From Euryarchaeota archaeon UBA287 (GTDB taxonomy: Archaea > Thermoplasmatota > UBA186 > UBA287): 5,032 nt of DNA. Positions within the stretch are counted from its first letter, which is position 1. Every line of letters begins with the position of its first letter. Below are positions 1 to 4,956 of the stretch, in pieces. Made by a program: the position numbers and the translations under genes. Under the pieces are notes generated by a model. It was not told the DNA's origin. It saw nothing but the letters and a program-made list of their open reading frames with translations, and did not search any database. Where the stretch lies: contig DAEG01000013.1 of assembly GCA_002495235.1 (NCBI GenBank), forward strand, positions 1,865-6,896. Direction: 5' to 3'.

Positions 1-269
1 TACGCGCTTATGGCGTTTATCTCCTTGTTCAGGATCCCGAGAAAGGTGTCGCTGTCTATGTCCACGGACACTTCGGGCTTCTCGGCCTTGCCCTCTCTCA
101 TCTCCTTGACCTCTCCGCCCTCGAACCTGAGGACGTAATCGAGACCGGCGTCCCTGAAGCTGAACTGCATGGTCTTGTTGAACTTGCTGAACCTCTCCTT
201 CATCTTCGGATCGTCCAGTTTGCCGGCTACGGTCTTCAGCGCCGATTCTATCTCTTCTTTTGTGGCCAT
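1..269 (-). CDS. SCP2 sterol-binding domain protein, partial (N-terminal 89 residues)
   Basis: Reading leftward from the ATG at 269-267, an open frame of 89 codons reaches the window edge without a stop, so the C-terminus is missing. The protein starts MATKEEIESALKTVAGKL. Residues 34-58 (MQFSFRDAGLDYVLRF and after) and 65-86 (PEVSVDIDSDTFLGILNKEI) follow the SCP2 pattern: an amphipathic beta strand, an acidic turn and the 'kP.v.i..d..tf..il.k..n' segment. SCP2 domains are small hydrophobic-ligand-binding folds of roughly 100-110 residues, so perhaps 10-25 residues are lost. There is no signal peptide or membrane segment, so it is probably a cytoplasmic stand-alone lipid or acyl-CoA binding protein; the ligand cannot be told. 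The start is supported by GGTGAG a few bases upstream (273-278) and a TATA box at 301-310. It is transcribed away from the sugar operon and is probably unrelated to it. Confidence 0.85.
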   Translation of the reverse strand, partial: MATKEEIESALKTVAGKLDDPKMKERFSKFNKTMQFSFRDAGLDYVLRFEGGEVKEMREGKAEKPEVSVDIDSDTFLGILNKEINAISA

Positions 270-272
270 CGT

Positions 273-278
273 CTCACC
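273..278 (-). promoter_or_regulatory. Ribosome binding site of the SCP2 gene
   Basis: On the minus strand GGTGAG lies three bases before the ATG at 269. It matches the GGTGA anti-Shine-Dalgarno complement and supports that start, although the spacing is short. Confidence 0.5.
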
Positions 279-300
279 AAGGAAAACAGCAATATCATGG

Positions 301-314
301 ATTATATAATTTTC
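301..314 (-). promoter_or_regulatory. Archaeal BRE/TATA promoter of the SCP2 gene
   Basis: Read on the minus strand, GAAAA runs directly into TTATATAAT, a good match to an archaeal BRE plus box A. The box ATTATATAAT (301-310) is a perfect palindrome. Its centre lies about 36 bases before the ATG at 269. Transcription would start near 280, leaving a leader of about ten bases that just includes the GGTGAG ribosome binding site at 273-278. Confidence 0.65.
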
Positions 315-373
315 TCAAGAGCTGCTCTGTTTTCCGGCCTGTTGTCCTGAAAGATAAGTCAGTTTTCAACAAG

Positions 374-382
374 TTTTATAAA
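374..382 (+). promoter_or_regulatory. TATA box of the dehydrogenase-kinase-aldolase operon (leaderless)
   Basis: TTTTATAAA at 374-382 is a close match to archaeal box A. Its centre is about 26 bases before the ATG at 404, the usual distance from box A to the transcription start, so the mRNA should begin at or next to the start codon. No GGAGG-like sequence precedes the ATG, which fits a leaderless message. This spacing is the main reason for starting the first gene at 404 rather than at an upstream TTG. A perfect 8-base palindrome GGCATGCC (385-392) lies between the box and the start, where archaeal repressors often bind. Confidence 0.65.
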
Positions 383-403
383 CGGGCATGCCATGTAAAG
401 ACT

Positions 404-1378
404 ATGAGGGCACTTGTTACCGCACCATTCCATGAAGATGGGCTGAAGATATTGAGGAAGCATATGGATGTGAAGTATGAGAGCTGGAAGGACACGGGCA
501 GGCTCTACATGGACACGGACGCGTTCATAGAGAAGATAAGGGCGGAGGGCGCAGACGTCCTGATAGTGGAGGCCGACACCGTGGACGCAAAGGTCATGGA
601 CGCCGTTCACCCGAAGATCATAGGGTGCTGCAGGGGCAATCCCATAAACATAGACGTGGAGGCCGCAAAGGCGAGAGGCATACCGTTCTTCCTCACGCCA
701 GCCAGGAACGCCGAGGCGGTCTCAGAGCTCACCATAGCGATGATGCTGGCAGCCGCCAGGCATCTCGTGGGCATAGACAGGACCCTGAGATCGGGCAACT
801 TCTTTGTTGAGGAGGAGAAGGACCTCGTGGACCTCTACAACCGGTTCATCGGCGTGGAGATAACGGGCAAGACCGTGGGGATAATAGGCTTCGGCGCGAT
901 AGGGCGCGACGTAGCGAGAAAGCTCACGGGATTCGACGTCAGGCTTCTCGTATACGATCCTTACGCTGATGAGGAGAAGATAAAGGCGATGGGCGGAGCG
1001 AGAGTTGACCTGGAAACGCTCATGAAGGAGTCTGATTTCATAACGATACACACCGCGGTGACGCCGGAGACGGAGAAGCTCGTGGGGGAGAGGGAGTTCG
1101 CGGTCATGAAGCCGACGGCCTATTTCTTCAATCTGGCGAGGACCTACTGCATAGACGAGGACGCCCTGTACAGGGCGATAGAGGAGAAGAGGATAGCCGG
1201 TGCTGGGCTTGACGTCCACAGCGTGGAGCCCGTGGACTCTGACAACAGATTCCTGAAGTTCGACAACGTCGTGGTGACGCCTCACATCGCCGGCCAGACC
1301 GTGGACTCCGTCAGAAAGCAGTCCATCATGATGGCAAATGAGATAGAGGACTACCTCCTGAGAGGGGCGAAGCGATGA
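404..1378 (+). CDS. D-isomer-specific 2-hydroxyacid dehydrogenase (phosphoglycerate dehydrogenase-like)
   Basis: This 324-residue protein begins MRALVTAPFHEDGLKIL. It is an NAD(P)-dependent oxidoreductase interconverting a 2-hydroxyacid and a 2-oxoacid, probably cytoplasmic. The split substrate domain covers about residues 1-100 and 295-324. The Rossmann domain lies between, with GFGAIG at 162-167 and Asp185 (VYDPYAD) at the end of the second strand, which favours NAD over NADP. The family's catalytic triad is present: Arg246 in NLARTYCID, Glu275 in LDVHSVEP and His294 in TPHIAG. The usual Gly after the Arg is Thr247. There is no ACT or other regulatory domain, so it is not a classical regulated serine-pathway SerA. 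The segment CCRGNPINIDVEAAKARGIP is typical of the PGDH-like branch. It opens the operon and overlaps the kinase by four bases, which suggests it works on a metabolite of the same sugar pathway. Substrate is unknown. The ATG at 404 fits the TATA box; an upstream TTG would extend into promoter sequence. Confidence 0.93.
   Translation: MRALVTAPFHEDGLKILRKHMDVKYESWKDTGRLYMDTDAFIEKIRAEGADVLIVEADTVDAKVMDAVHPKIIGCCRGNPINIDVEAAKARGIPFFLTPARNAEAVSELTIAMMLAAARHLVGIDRTLRSGNFFVEEEKDLVDLYNRFIGVEITGKTVGIIGFGAIGRDVARKLTGFDVRLLVYDPYADEEKIKAMGGARVDLETLMKESDFITIHTAVTPETEKLVGEREFAVMKPTAYFFNLARTYCIDEDALYRAIEEKRIAGAGLDVHSVEPVDSDNRFLKFDNVVVTPHIAGQTVDSVRKQSIMMANEIEDYLLRGAKR
1362..1367 (+). promoter_or_regulatory. 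Ribosome binding site of the FGGY kinase
   Basis: GAGGGG lies seven bases before the ATG at 1375, inside the end of the dehydrogenase gene. With the ATGA stop/start overlap it points to coupled translation and fixes the kinase start. Confidence 0.55.
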
Positions 1379-2886
1379 GCAGATACCTGATGGCGATAGA
1401 CGCGGGGACCGGCGCAGGGAGGTGCGTGATCTTTGATGAGGAGGGAAAGGAGATCTCCTCCTCATACAGGGAGTGGCAGTACATCACACCCAAGGAGCTC
1501 GATCCGCTCGGTAAGGAGTTCGACCCGGACAACTTCTGGGCGATCATATGCGATCTGATAAAAGAGGCCATGGCAGAGGGCAGCGTCTCCAAGGAGGACA
1601 TAAAGGGGATAAGCTCCACGTCCCAGCGCGAGGGCGCGGTGTTCCTGGACGAGAGCGGAAAAGAGCTCTATGCCGGACCAAACCTCGATTTGAGGGGTAT
1701 CTTTACCCAGGACCTGATAGAGGAATCGCTGGGTGACGAAGTCTACGACATCACCGGGCACGCTCCCTACCTCGTGTTCATGCCCTCGAGGCTGCTGTGG
1801 TTCAGAGAGAACAAACCGGACGTCTATGAGAGGATATCCCACGTATTGGCAGTAAATGAGTGGGTCCTGTTCAAGCTGAGCGGCGCTTACGCCACAGAAC
1901 CCGCGACCGCCTCAGGATCCCTGCTGTTCGATATCAACAGGGTGACATGGTCAAAAAAGATCCTTGACACGCTTGGATTTCGTGAGGATCTTCTGCCGGA
2001 ACTCGATGTAGCCGGAGAACCGGCGGGAGAGATAACACCACGTGCGTCGGTGGAGACCGGTCTGGAAAAGGGCACGCCGGTCGTGATCGGAGGGCCGGAC
2101 GTGGAGTGCGGTCTTCTCGGCAGCAAGGTGTTCGAGGACGGCGAGATCGGCGGCACGCTCGGCAGCACCGCCCCCATCCTGACCATCACCTCCAAGCCCG
2201 TGATAGATCCCGGAAAGAGGACGTGGACCGGCTGTTACATCCTGCCGGGAAAGTGGACCGTCGAGAGCAACGCGCAGATGACGGGCCTTGTTTACCGCTG
2301 GCTCAGGGACAGGATAGTTAACTACGAAGGCAGAGCTCTCTCATACAGGGAGATGGACGAGATGGCAGGAGGCAAGCCCGTGGGCTCGGGAAGCACGTAC
2401 GCCTTTCTGGGGCCGGAGATCATGAACATACCAAAGATGCAGGTGGTCAGGCCGGGACTGTTCTTCTTCCAGCCTCCGGCTAACCCTGTGACGATACCGA
2501 TAGACACAGGGAACCTCATAAGAGCCACACTGGAGAACATATGCTACGCCATCAGAGGGAACTGCGAGCAGCTGGCCGGGATATCGGGCAGAGGCATCAA
2601 TGAGCTCAAATTCAGCGGGGGGCTGACCAGCAGTGGGCTATTCACCCAGATGCTAGCGGACGTGTCAGGCAAAAAGATATCCGTTCCGAGGATCAGGGAA
2701 GCGAGCGCCATGGGCTGCGCCATCTGTGCAGCAGTCGGTACGGGCTTCTACGACGATCTCGTGGATGCGTCCGAGTCCATGGTCTCCATCGAAGAGGTCA
2801 CGCCTCTGAAAGAGAACACGAGAGAGTACCAGGATCACTATCAGAAATGGATGTCGCTCTATGAAAAACTACCGGATCTGATCTGA
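1375..2886 (+). CDS. FGGY-family carbohydrate kinase, autoinducer-2 kinase (LsrK)-like
   Basis: This 503-residue protein has the usual FGGY length and should transfer the ATP gamma-phosphate to a hydroxyl of a sugar or sugar-like ketone. The N-terminal ATPase-fold domain opens with YLMAIDAGTGAGRCVIFD, the first phosphate loop being DAGTGAGR at 9-16. Further signatures are STSQREG (81-87), NLDLR (103-107, sugar-contacting) and PSRLLWF (137-143). Asp242 in GGPDVECGLLG is the probable catalytic base. The C-terminal domain has the second phosphate loop GGTLGSTAP (259-267) and the adenosine motif FSGGLTSSGLFTQMLADVSG (413-432). The YLMA.DAGTG opening, the REG motif, Asn instead of Trp before D.R, and the GG.DV..G.LG catalytic segment recall E. 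coli LsrK from memory more than xylulokinase or glycerol kinase. LsrK phosphorylates DPD, the autoinducer-2 precursor; whether this protein does is unproven. It overlaps the dehydrogenase by four bases and is followed 13 bases later by a class II aldolase, so a ketose 1-phosphate product is equally plausible. Confidence 0.92.
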   Translation: MSRYLMAIDAGTGAGRCVIFDEEGKEISSSYREWQYITPKELDPLGKEFDPDNFWAIICDLIKEAMAEGSVSKEDIKGISSTSQREGAVFLDESGKELYAGPNLDLRGIFTQDLIEESLGDEVYDITGHAPYLVFMPSRLLWFRENKPDVYERISHVLAVNEWVLFKLSGAYATEPATASGSLLFDINRVTWSKKILDTLGFREDLLPELDVAGEPAGEITPRASVETGLEKGTPVVIGGPDVECGLLGSKVFEDGEIGGTLGSTAPILTITSKPVIDPGKRTWTGCYILPGKWTVESNAQMTGLVYRWLRDRIVNYEGRALSYREMDEMAGGKPVGSGSTYAFLGPEIMNIPKMQVVRPGLFFFQPPANPVTIPIDTGNLIRATLENICYAIRGNCEQLAGISGRGINELKFSGGLTSSGLFTQMLADVSGKKISVPRIREASAMGCAICAAVGTGFYDDLVDASESMVSIEEVTPLKENTREYQDHYQKWMSLYEKLPDLI

Positions 2887-2887
2887 T

Positions 2888-2895
2888 GGAGGTGA
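2888..2895 (+). promoter_or_regulatory. Strong ribosome binding site of the class II aldolase
   Basis: GGAGGTGA, a full-length match to the archaeal anti-Shine-Dalgarno complement, lies four bases before the ATG at 2900 and one base after the kinase stop codon. It fixes the aldolase start and contrasts with the leaderless first gene of the operon. Confidence 0.8.
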
Positions 2896-2899
2896 AAAG

Positions 2900-3532
2900 A
2901 TGGAAGAGGAATTGAAAAAGGAGTTGCTGGGGTACGCAAAGATGATGAAGCTGGAGGGACTCGTAGTGGGGACCTCCGGGAACATAAGCGTCAGAAAGGG
3001 GGACGTGGTTGCCATAAAGCCGAGCAGCGTTGACTACGACACGATGAGCATTGATGACATAGTCCTAGTCGATCTTGAGGGAAAGGTCATAGAGGGAAAG
3101 AGGAATCCATCGAGCGAGCTCAAGATGCATCTCGCGGTCTACAAGAGCAGGGCTAATGTGGGGGCCGTCGTCCACACGCACGCGAAGTACGCTTCCGCTC
3201 TGGCCATCCTAGGCATATCGATACCGCCGGTGCTCGATGAGGTCGTGAACTTCTTCGGAGGCGGCATAGAGTGCTCGAAGTATGGCATGCCGGGAAGCAC
3301 TGAGCTGGCCCAGAACGCCGTTGAGGCCCTCGGAGAGAGGAACGGTGTCCTGCTGAGCCACCACGGCGCACTCGCCTGCGGGAAGGATCTGAAAGCTGCC
3401 TTTGAGAACGCACAGCGCCTCGAGAGGGTGGCGGAGATATTCATCATAGCATCCACCATAGGAAAGCCGGAGACCGTGCCTGAGGAGTCAATAGAGAACG
3501 AGAAGGACATATTCGATATGATGAACGTCTGA
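2900..3532 (+). CDS. Class II aldolase/adducin-family protein (L-fuculose-1-phosphate aldolase-like)
   Basis: This 210-residue protein covers a single class II aldolase domain and is close to the length of E. coli FucA (215). Such enzymes use a metal, usually zinc, to cleave a phosphorylated ketose to dihydroxyacetone phosphate and an aldehyde, and work as cytoplasmic tetramers. Phosphate-binding motifs are GTSGNIS (24-30) and KPSS (40-43), followed by SSE at 71-73. Glu73 is the catalytic acid/base; His92 and His94 (VHTHAKY) with His155 (SHHGALACG) are the metal ligands. These positions carry the same numbers as in E. coli FucA. FucA's substrate-side Tyr113 is Asp113 here, and the C-terminus lacks the Tyr near 209, so L-fuculose 1-phosphate should not be assumed. 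It is the last operon gene, 13 bases after the kinase. Alternatives are another ketose-1-phosphate aldolase or a related epimerase or decarboxylase. Family assignment is very secure; substrate is not. Confidence 0.93.
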   Translation: MEEELKKELLGYAKMMKLEGLVVGTSGNISVRKGDVVAIKPSSVDYDTMSIDDIVLVDLEGKVIEGKRNPSSELKMHLAVYKSRANVGAVVHTHAKYASALAILGISIPPVLDEVVNFFGGGIECSKYGMPGSTELAQNAVEALGERNGVLLSHHGALACGKDLKAAFENAQRLERVAEIFIIASTIGKPETVPEESIENEKDIFDMMNV

Positions 3533-3566
3533 CCTCTTCTCTCCTGTTCCTTACAGACGGAGAGGA
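3533..3566 (+). terminator. Possible operon terminator: pyrimidine tract and stem-loop
   Basis: Straight after the aldolase stop, 3533-3552 is pyrimidine apart from one A-free G, the kind of tract where archaeal polymerase can release. TTCTCTCC (3537-3544) can also pair with GGAGAGGA (3559-3566), with one G-T pair and a 14-base loop. No run of T follows the stem, so the call is weak. Confidence 0.3.
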
Positions 3567-3822
3567 TAGGCTCGGCGTCTATACCAGTCGGGCGAGGGAT
3601 CACCTCCGGGGATCCTGCCGCGTCCAAGCCTCACCATCCGTGTCATGAGCGCCACAGGATCTTCGAGGCCAGACAGGCGCGCGCGTGATCCGGCCCACCG
3701 GCAACCGATAGCAAAAGCGCCCGACTGTTTCCGCTCAGACAGCCAGACTGAGTCATGCGGGTCTGCCTGACCCCTGCTTTGGTTCCGGGACACTGACACC
3801 GTCTCAAAATCGGAGTTGTGGT

Positions 3823-3840
3823 CAGGAAATGGTTATAACC
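3823..3840 (+). promoter_or_regulatory. BRE/TATA promoter of the class I aldolase (leaderless)
   Basis: An A-rich BRE-like GGAAAT is followed by GGTTATAACC at 3831-3840, a perfect 10-base palindrome with TTATAA at its centre. The centre is about 25 bases before the ATG at 3861, so the transcript should begin at the start codon. No ribosome binding site lies in between, consistent with a leaderless mRNA. This separates the gene from the upstream operon and decides its start. Confidence 0.7.
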
Positions 3841-3860
3841 AAGGCTTCAATCTACATAAC

Positions 3861-4670
3861 ATGACTTCTGTGGGCAGGGTTCTGAGGTCTGGTCACATCT
3901 TCAGGAGGGACGGACGAACTATGGTGGTTGCCATGGATCATGCCCGTCTCACGGGTTCGATGCCGGGACTGAAAGATCCGGGCAGGACCATCGAGAGCGT
4001 CATGGACGGGGGCGCAGACGCCATAATGACAAACTTTGGCGTGATAAAACAGTTCCATGATGTCATCGGAGGACGGGTGGCAACAATACTGAGGCTGGAC
4101 AGCGGACCGAGCGTTTACGCTTCTGAGGACTTCCTGAGCAGATGCGATCTGCTGTACAGCGTGAGGGAGGCCGCTGCGCTGGGTGCGGATGGCGTCATTG
4201 TGTTCTTTATGATGGGGGCGCCATGCGAATTTGATACGATCAAGACCATGGGGAAAGTCGCCGAAGAGTGCGAGAGCTTTGGAATGCCGCTGCTCGTTGA
4301 GGCCCTGCCGGGCGGCGAAGGGATCGATGACCCGCATGAGTCGTGCTACGTGTCCGCTGCCGTAAGGATCGCGCAGGAGTACGGGGCAGATTTTGTCAAG
4401 ACCTATTACACGGGAAGCCCTGAGAGTTTCAAAGACGTCATAGAGAACTGCTCCATACCCGTTCTGATAGCTGGAGGGTCCGAGGGAGGACCCGCAAGGG
4501 ATGTTCTCGAGATGGCAAAGGGCGCGGTAGACGCTGGTGGAAGGGGCGTTGTTTTTGGCAGGAATGTCTGGGCGTATAAGGACCCGGCGGCGATGACCCG
4601 CGCGATATCCGGAATAATCCATGATAACGCAACAGTAGAAGAGGCAATGAAGGAGATAGAGGGAGCATGA
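3861..4670 (+). CDS. Class I Schiff-base aldolase, DeoC/FbaB/LsrF superfamily
   Basis: This 269-residue TIM-barrel protein begins MTSVGRVLRSGHIFRRDGRT. Family members form a Schiff base between a barrel lysine and a keto group: archaeal fructose-bisphosphate aldolase, the ADH synthase of the archaeal aromatic pathway, and LsrF. Visible landmarks are Asp26 (VAMDHARL), Schiff-base Lys180 (DFVKTYYTGSPESF), and the phosphate-binding loops IAGGSEGG (203-210) and FGRNVWAYKDP (232-242). Thirty-one residues before the lysine, where the aldolase and ADH synthase have a catalytic Tyr in YPRG, this protein has Leu149 (EALPGGEG). LsrF also lacks that Tyr, and the stretch from KTYY to the end matches LsrF from memory. 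It is therefore probably not a standard glycolytic aldolase. With the LsrK-like kinase nearby, a role on a phosphorylated diketone or related keto compound is the best guess. It has its own promoter. The ATG at 3861 is chosen over an upstream in-frame TTG at 3816 because it fits the TATA spacing. Confidence 0.9.
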   Translation: MTSVGRVLRSGHIFRRDGRTMVVAMDHARLTGSMPGLKDPGRTIESVMDGGADAIMTNFGVIKQFHDVIGGRVATILRLDSGPSVYASEDFLSRCDLLYSVREAAALGADGVIVFFMMGAPCEFDTIKTMGKVAEECESFGMPLLVEALPGGEGIDDPHESCYVSAAVRIAQEYGADFVKTYYTGSPESFKDVIENCSIPVLIAGGSEGGPARDVLEMAKGAVDAGGRGVVFGRNVWAYKDPAAMTRAISGIIHDNATVEEAMKEIEGA

Positions 4671-4674
4671 TGCC

Positions 4675-4694
4675 CGCGCTGGGCGCGTCTTTCT
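4675..4694 (+). terminator. GC-rich hairpin with T-rich tail after the class I aldolase
   Basis: Five bases after the stop codon, CGCGC (4675-4679) pairs with GCGCG (4683-4687) across a three-base loop, followed by the T-rich TCTTTCT. An alternative pairing is GCCC/GGGC (4672-4675 with 4681-4684). It looks like a terminator, though hairpins are not strictly required in archaea. Confidence 0.45.
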
Positions 4695-4735
4695 GGTAAA
4701 GGCGCAGGGAACCACTACCATGGCGCCACTTTACC
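4695..4735. repeat. Inverted repeat (bulged stem-loop)
   Basis: GGTAAAG (4695-4701) pairs with CTTTACC (4729-4735), and the adjoining GCGC (4702-4705) pairs with GCGC (4723-4726), leaving a two-base CA bulge and a 17-base loop. That gives 11 base pairs. It lies just past the aldolase terminator candidate and could be a second transcript-end structure. Confidence 0.5.
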
Positions 4736-4899
4736 GCACAGGAAAAGCACGGACAACGCCAGACCCGCGGCCGGCGATGTCGGAAACGCGTACCGAACAT
4801 GCCCGGCTGGAACGGAAAAAACAGGATCACCAAAAGGATAACGCGGCAGAGGCAGGTGTGAGTGCTGCATCACCCACGAGCCCAGCGATCTGCCTATGG

Positions 4900-4956
4900 G
4901 GCACTGTGCGCCCTGATCGTGCATGGCGCGCACCGGCCTTGTATGCGCACAGCGCC
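4900..4956. repeat. Imperfect 12-base inverted repeat near the right-hand gene end
   Basis: GGCACTGTGCGC (4900-4911) is complementary to GCGCACAGCGCC (4945-4956) in 11 of 12 positions, with one A-C mismatch and a 33-base loop. A second GCGCAC at 4928-4933 can compete for the left arm. It begins 25 bases past the stop of the minus-strand gene ending at 4981, so a transcript-end structure for that gene is the simplest explanation. Confidence 0.5.

Larger units (their letters stand above)
3533..3860. other. Intergenic region without a convincing gene
   Basis: No open frame here has the AGG/AGA and ATA codon preference of the neighbouring genes or recognisable family motifs. The longest is an 82-codon minus-strand frame from a GTG at 3799 to 3551, which uses many CGG/CGC codons and has no visible ribosome binding site. 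Visible items are the possible terminator at the left end, small dyads (GGATC/GATCC at 3597-3615, CTCAG/CTGAG at 3734-3752), a short GCGCGCGCGTG alternation at 3677-3687, a CCTGACC/GGTCAGG inverted repeat (3766-3772 and 3820-3826), and the aldolase promoter at the right end. It may be long untranslated regulatory DNA or the decayed remains of a lost gene. Confidence 0.6.

Noticed and set aside
260..403. N-terminal extension of the dehydrogenase from an upstream TTG
   Set aside because: The added 48 residues are translated from promoter DNA containing both TATA boxes and would overlap the SCP2 start. The family begins at the MRALVTAP strand.
722..1465. Long minus-strand open frame (247 codons) opposite the dehydrogenase
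   Set aside because: It lies wholly antisense to a gene with clear family motifs and has no recognisable domain; it is a by-product of codon bias in the real gene.
404..3532. Complete autoinducer-2 (Lsr) operon
   Set aside because: Only kinase-like and LsrF-like genes are visible. LsrG, LsrR and the LsrACDB transporter are not seen in the window, so a full Lsr system is not supported.
3677..3687. GCGCGCGCGTG alternating tract (possible Z-DNA)
   Set aside because: Only 11 bases long, within chance expectation for GC-rich spacer DNA.
3551..3799. 82-codon minus-strand frame in the intergenic region
   Set aside because: It starts with GTG, has CGG/CGC-rich codons unlike local genes, no ribosome binding site and no recognisable motif. 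It is kept only as a possible relic.
3770..3800. GGTTCCGGGAC resembling a tRNA T-loop
   Set aside because: The conserved GGTTCRA core is broken and no acceptor, D or anticodon arms can be folded around it.
3816..3860. N-terminal extension of the class I aldolase from an upstream TTG
   Set aside because: It would include the TATA box itself, and no ribosome binding site supports it.
3852..4721. Long minus-strand open frame (289 codons) opposite the class I aldolase
   Set aside because: It mirrors the whole aldolase gene, has no family signature and spans the aldolase promoter and terminator candidates; few stops arise from the coding-strand codon bias.
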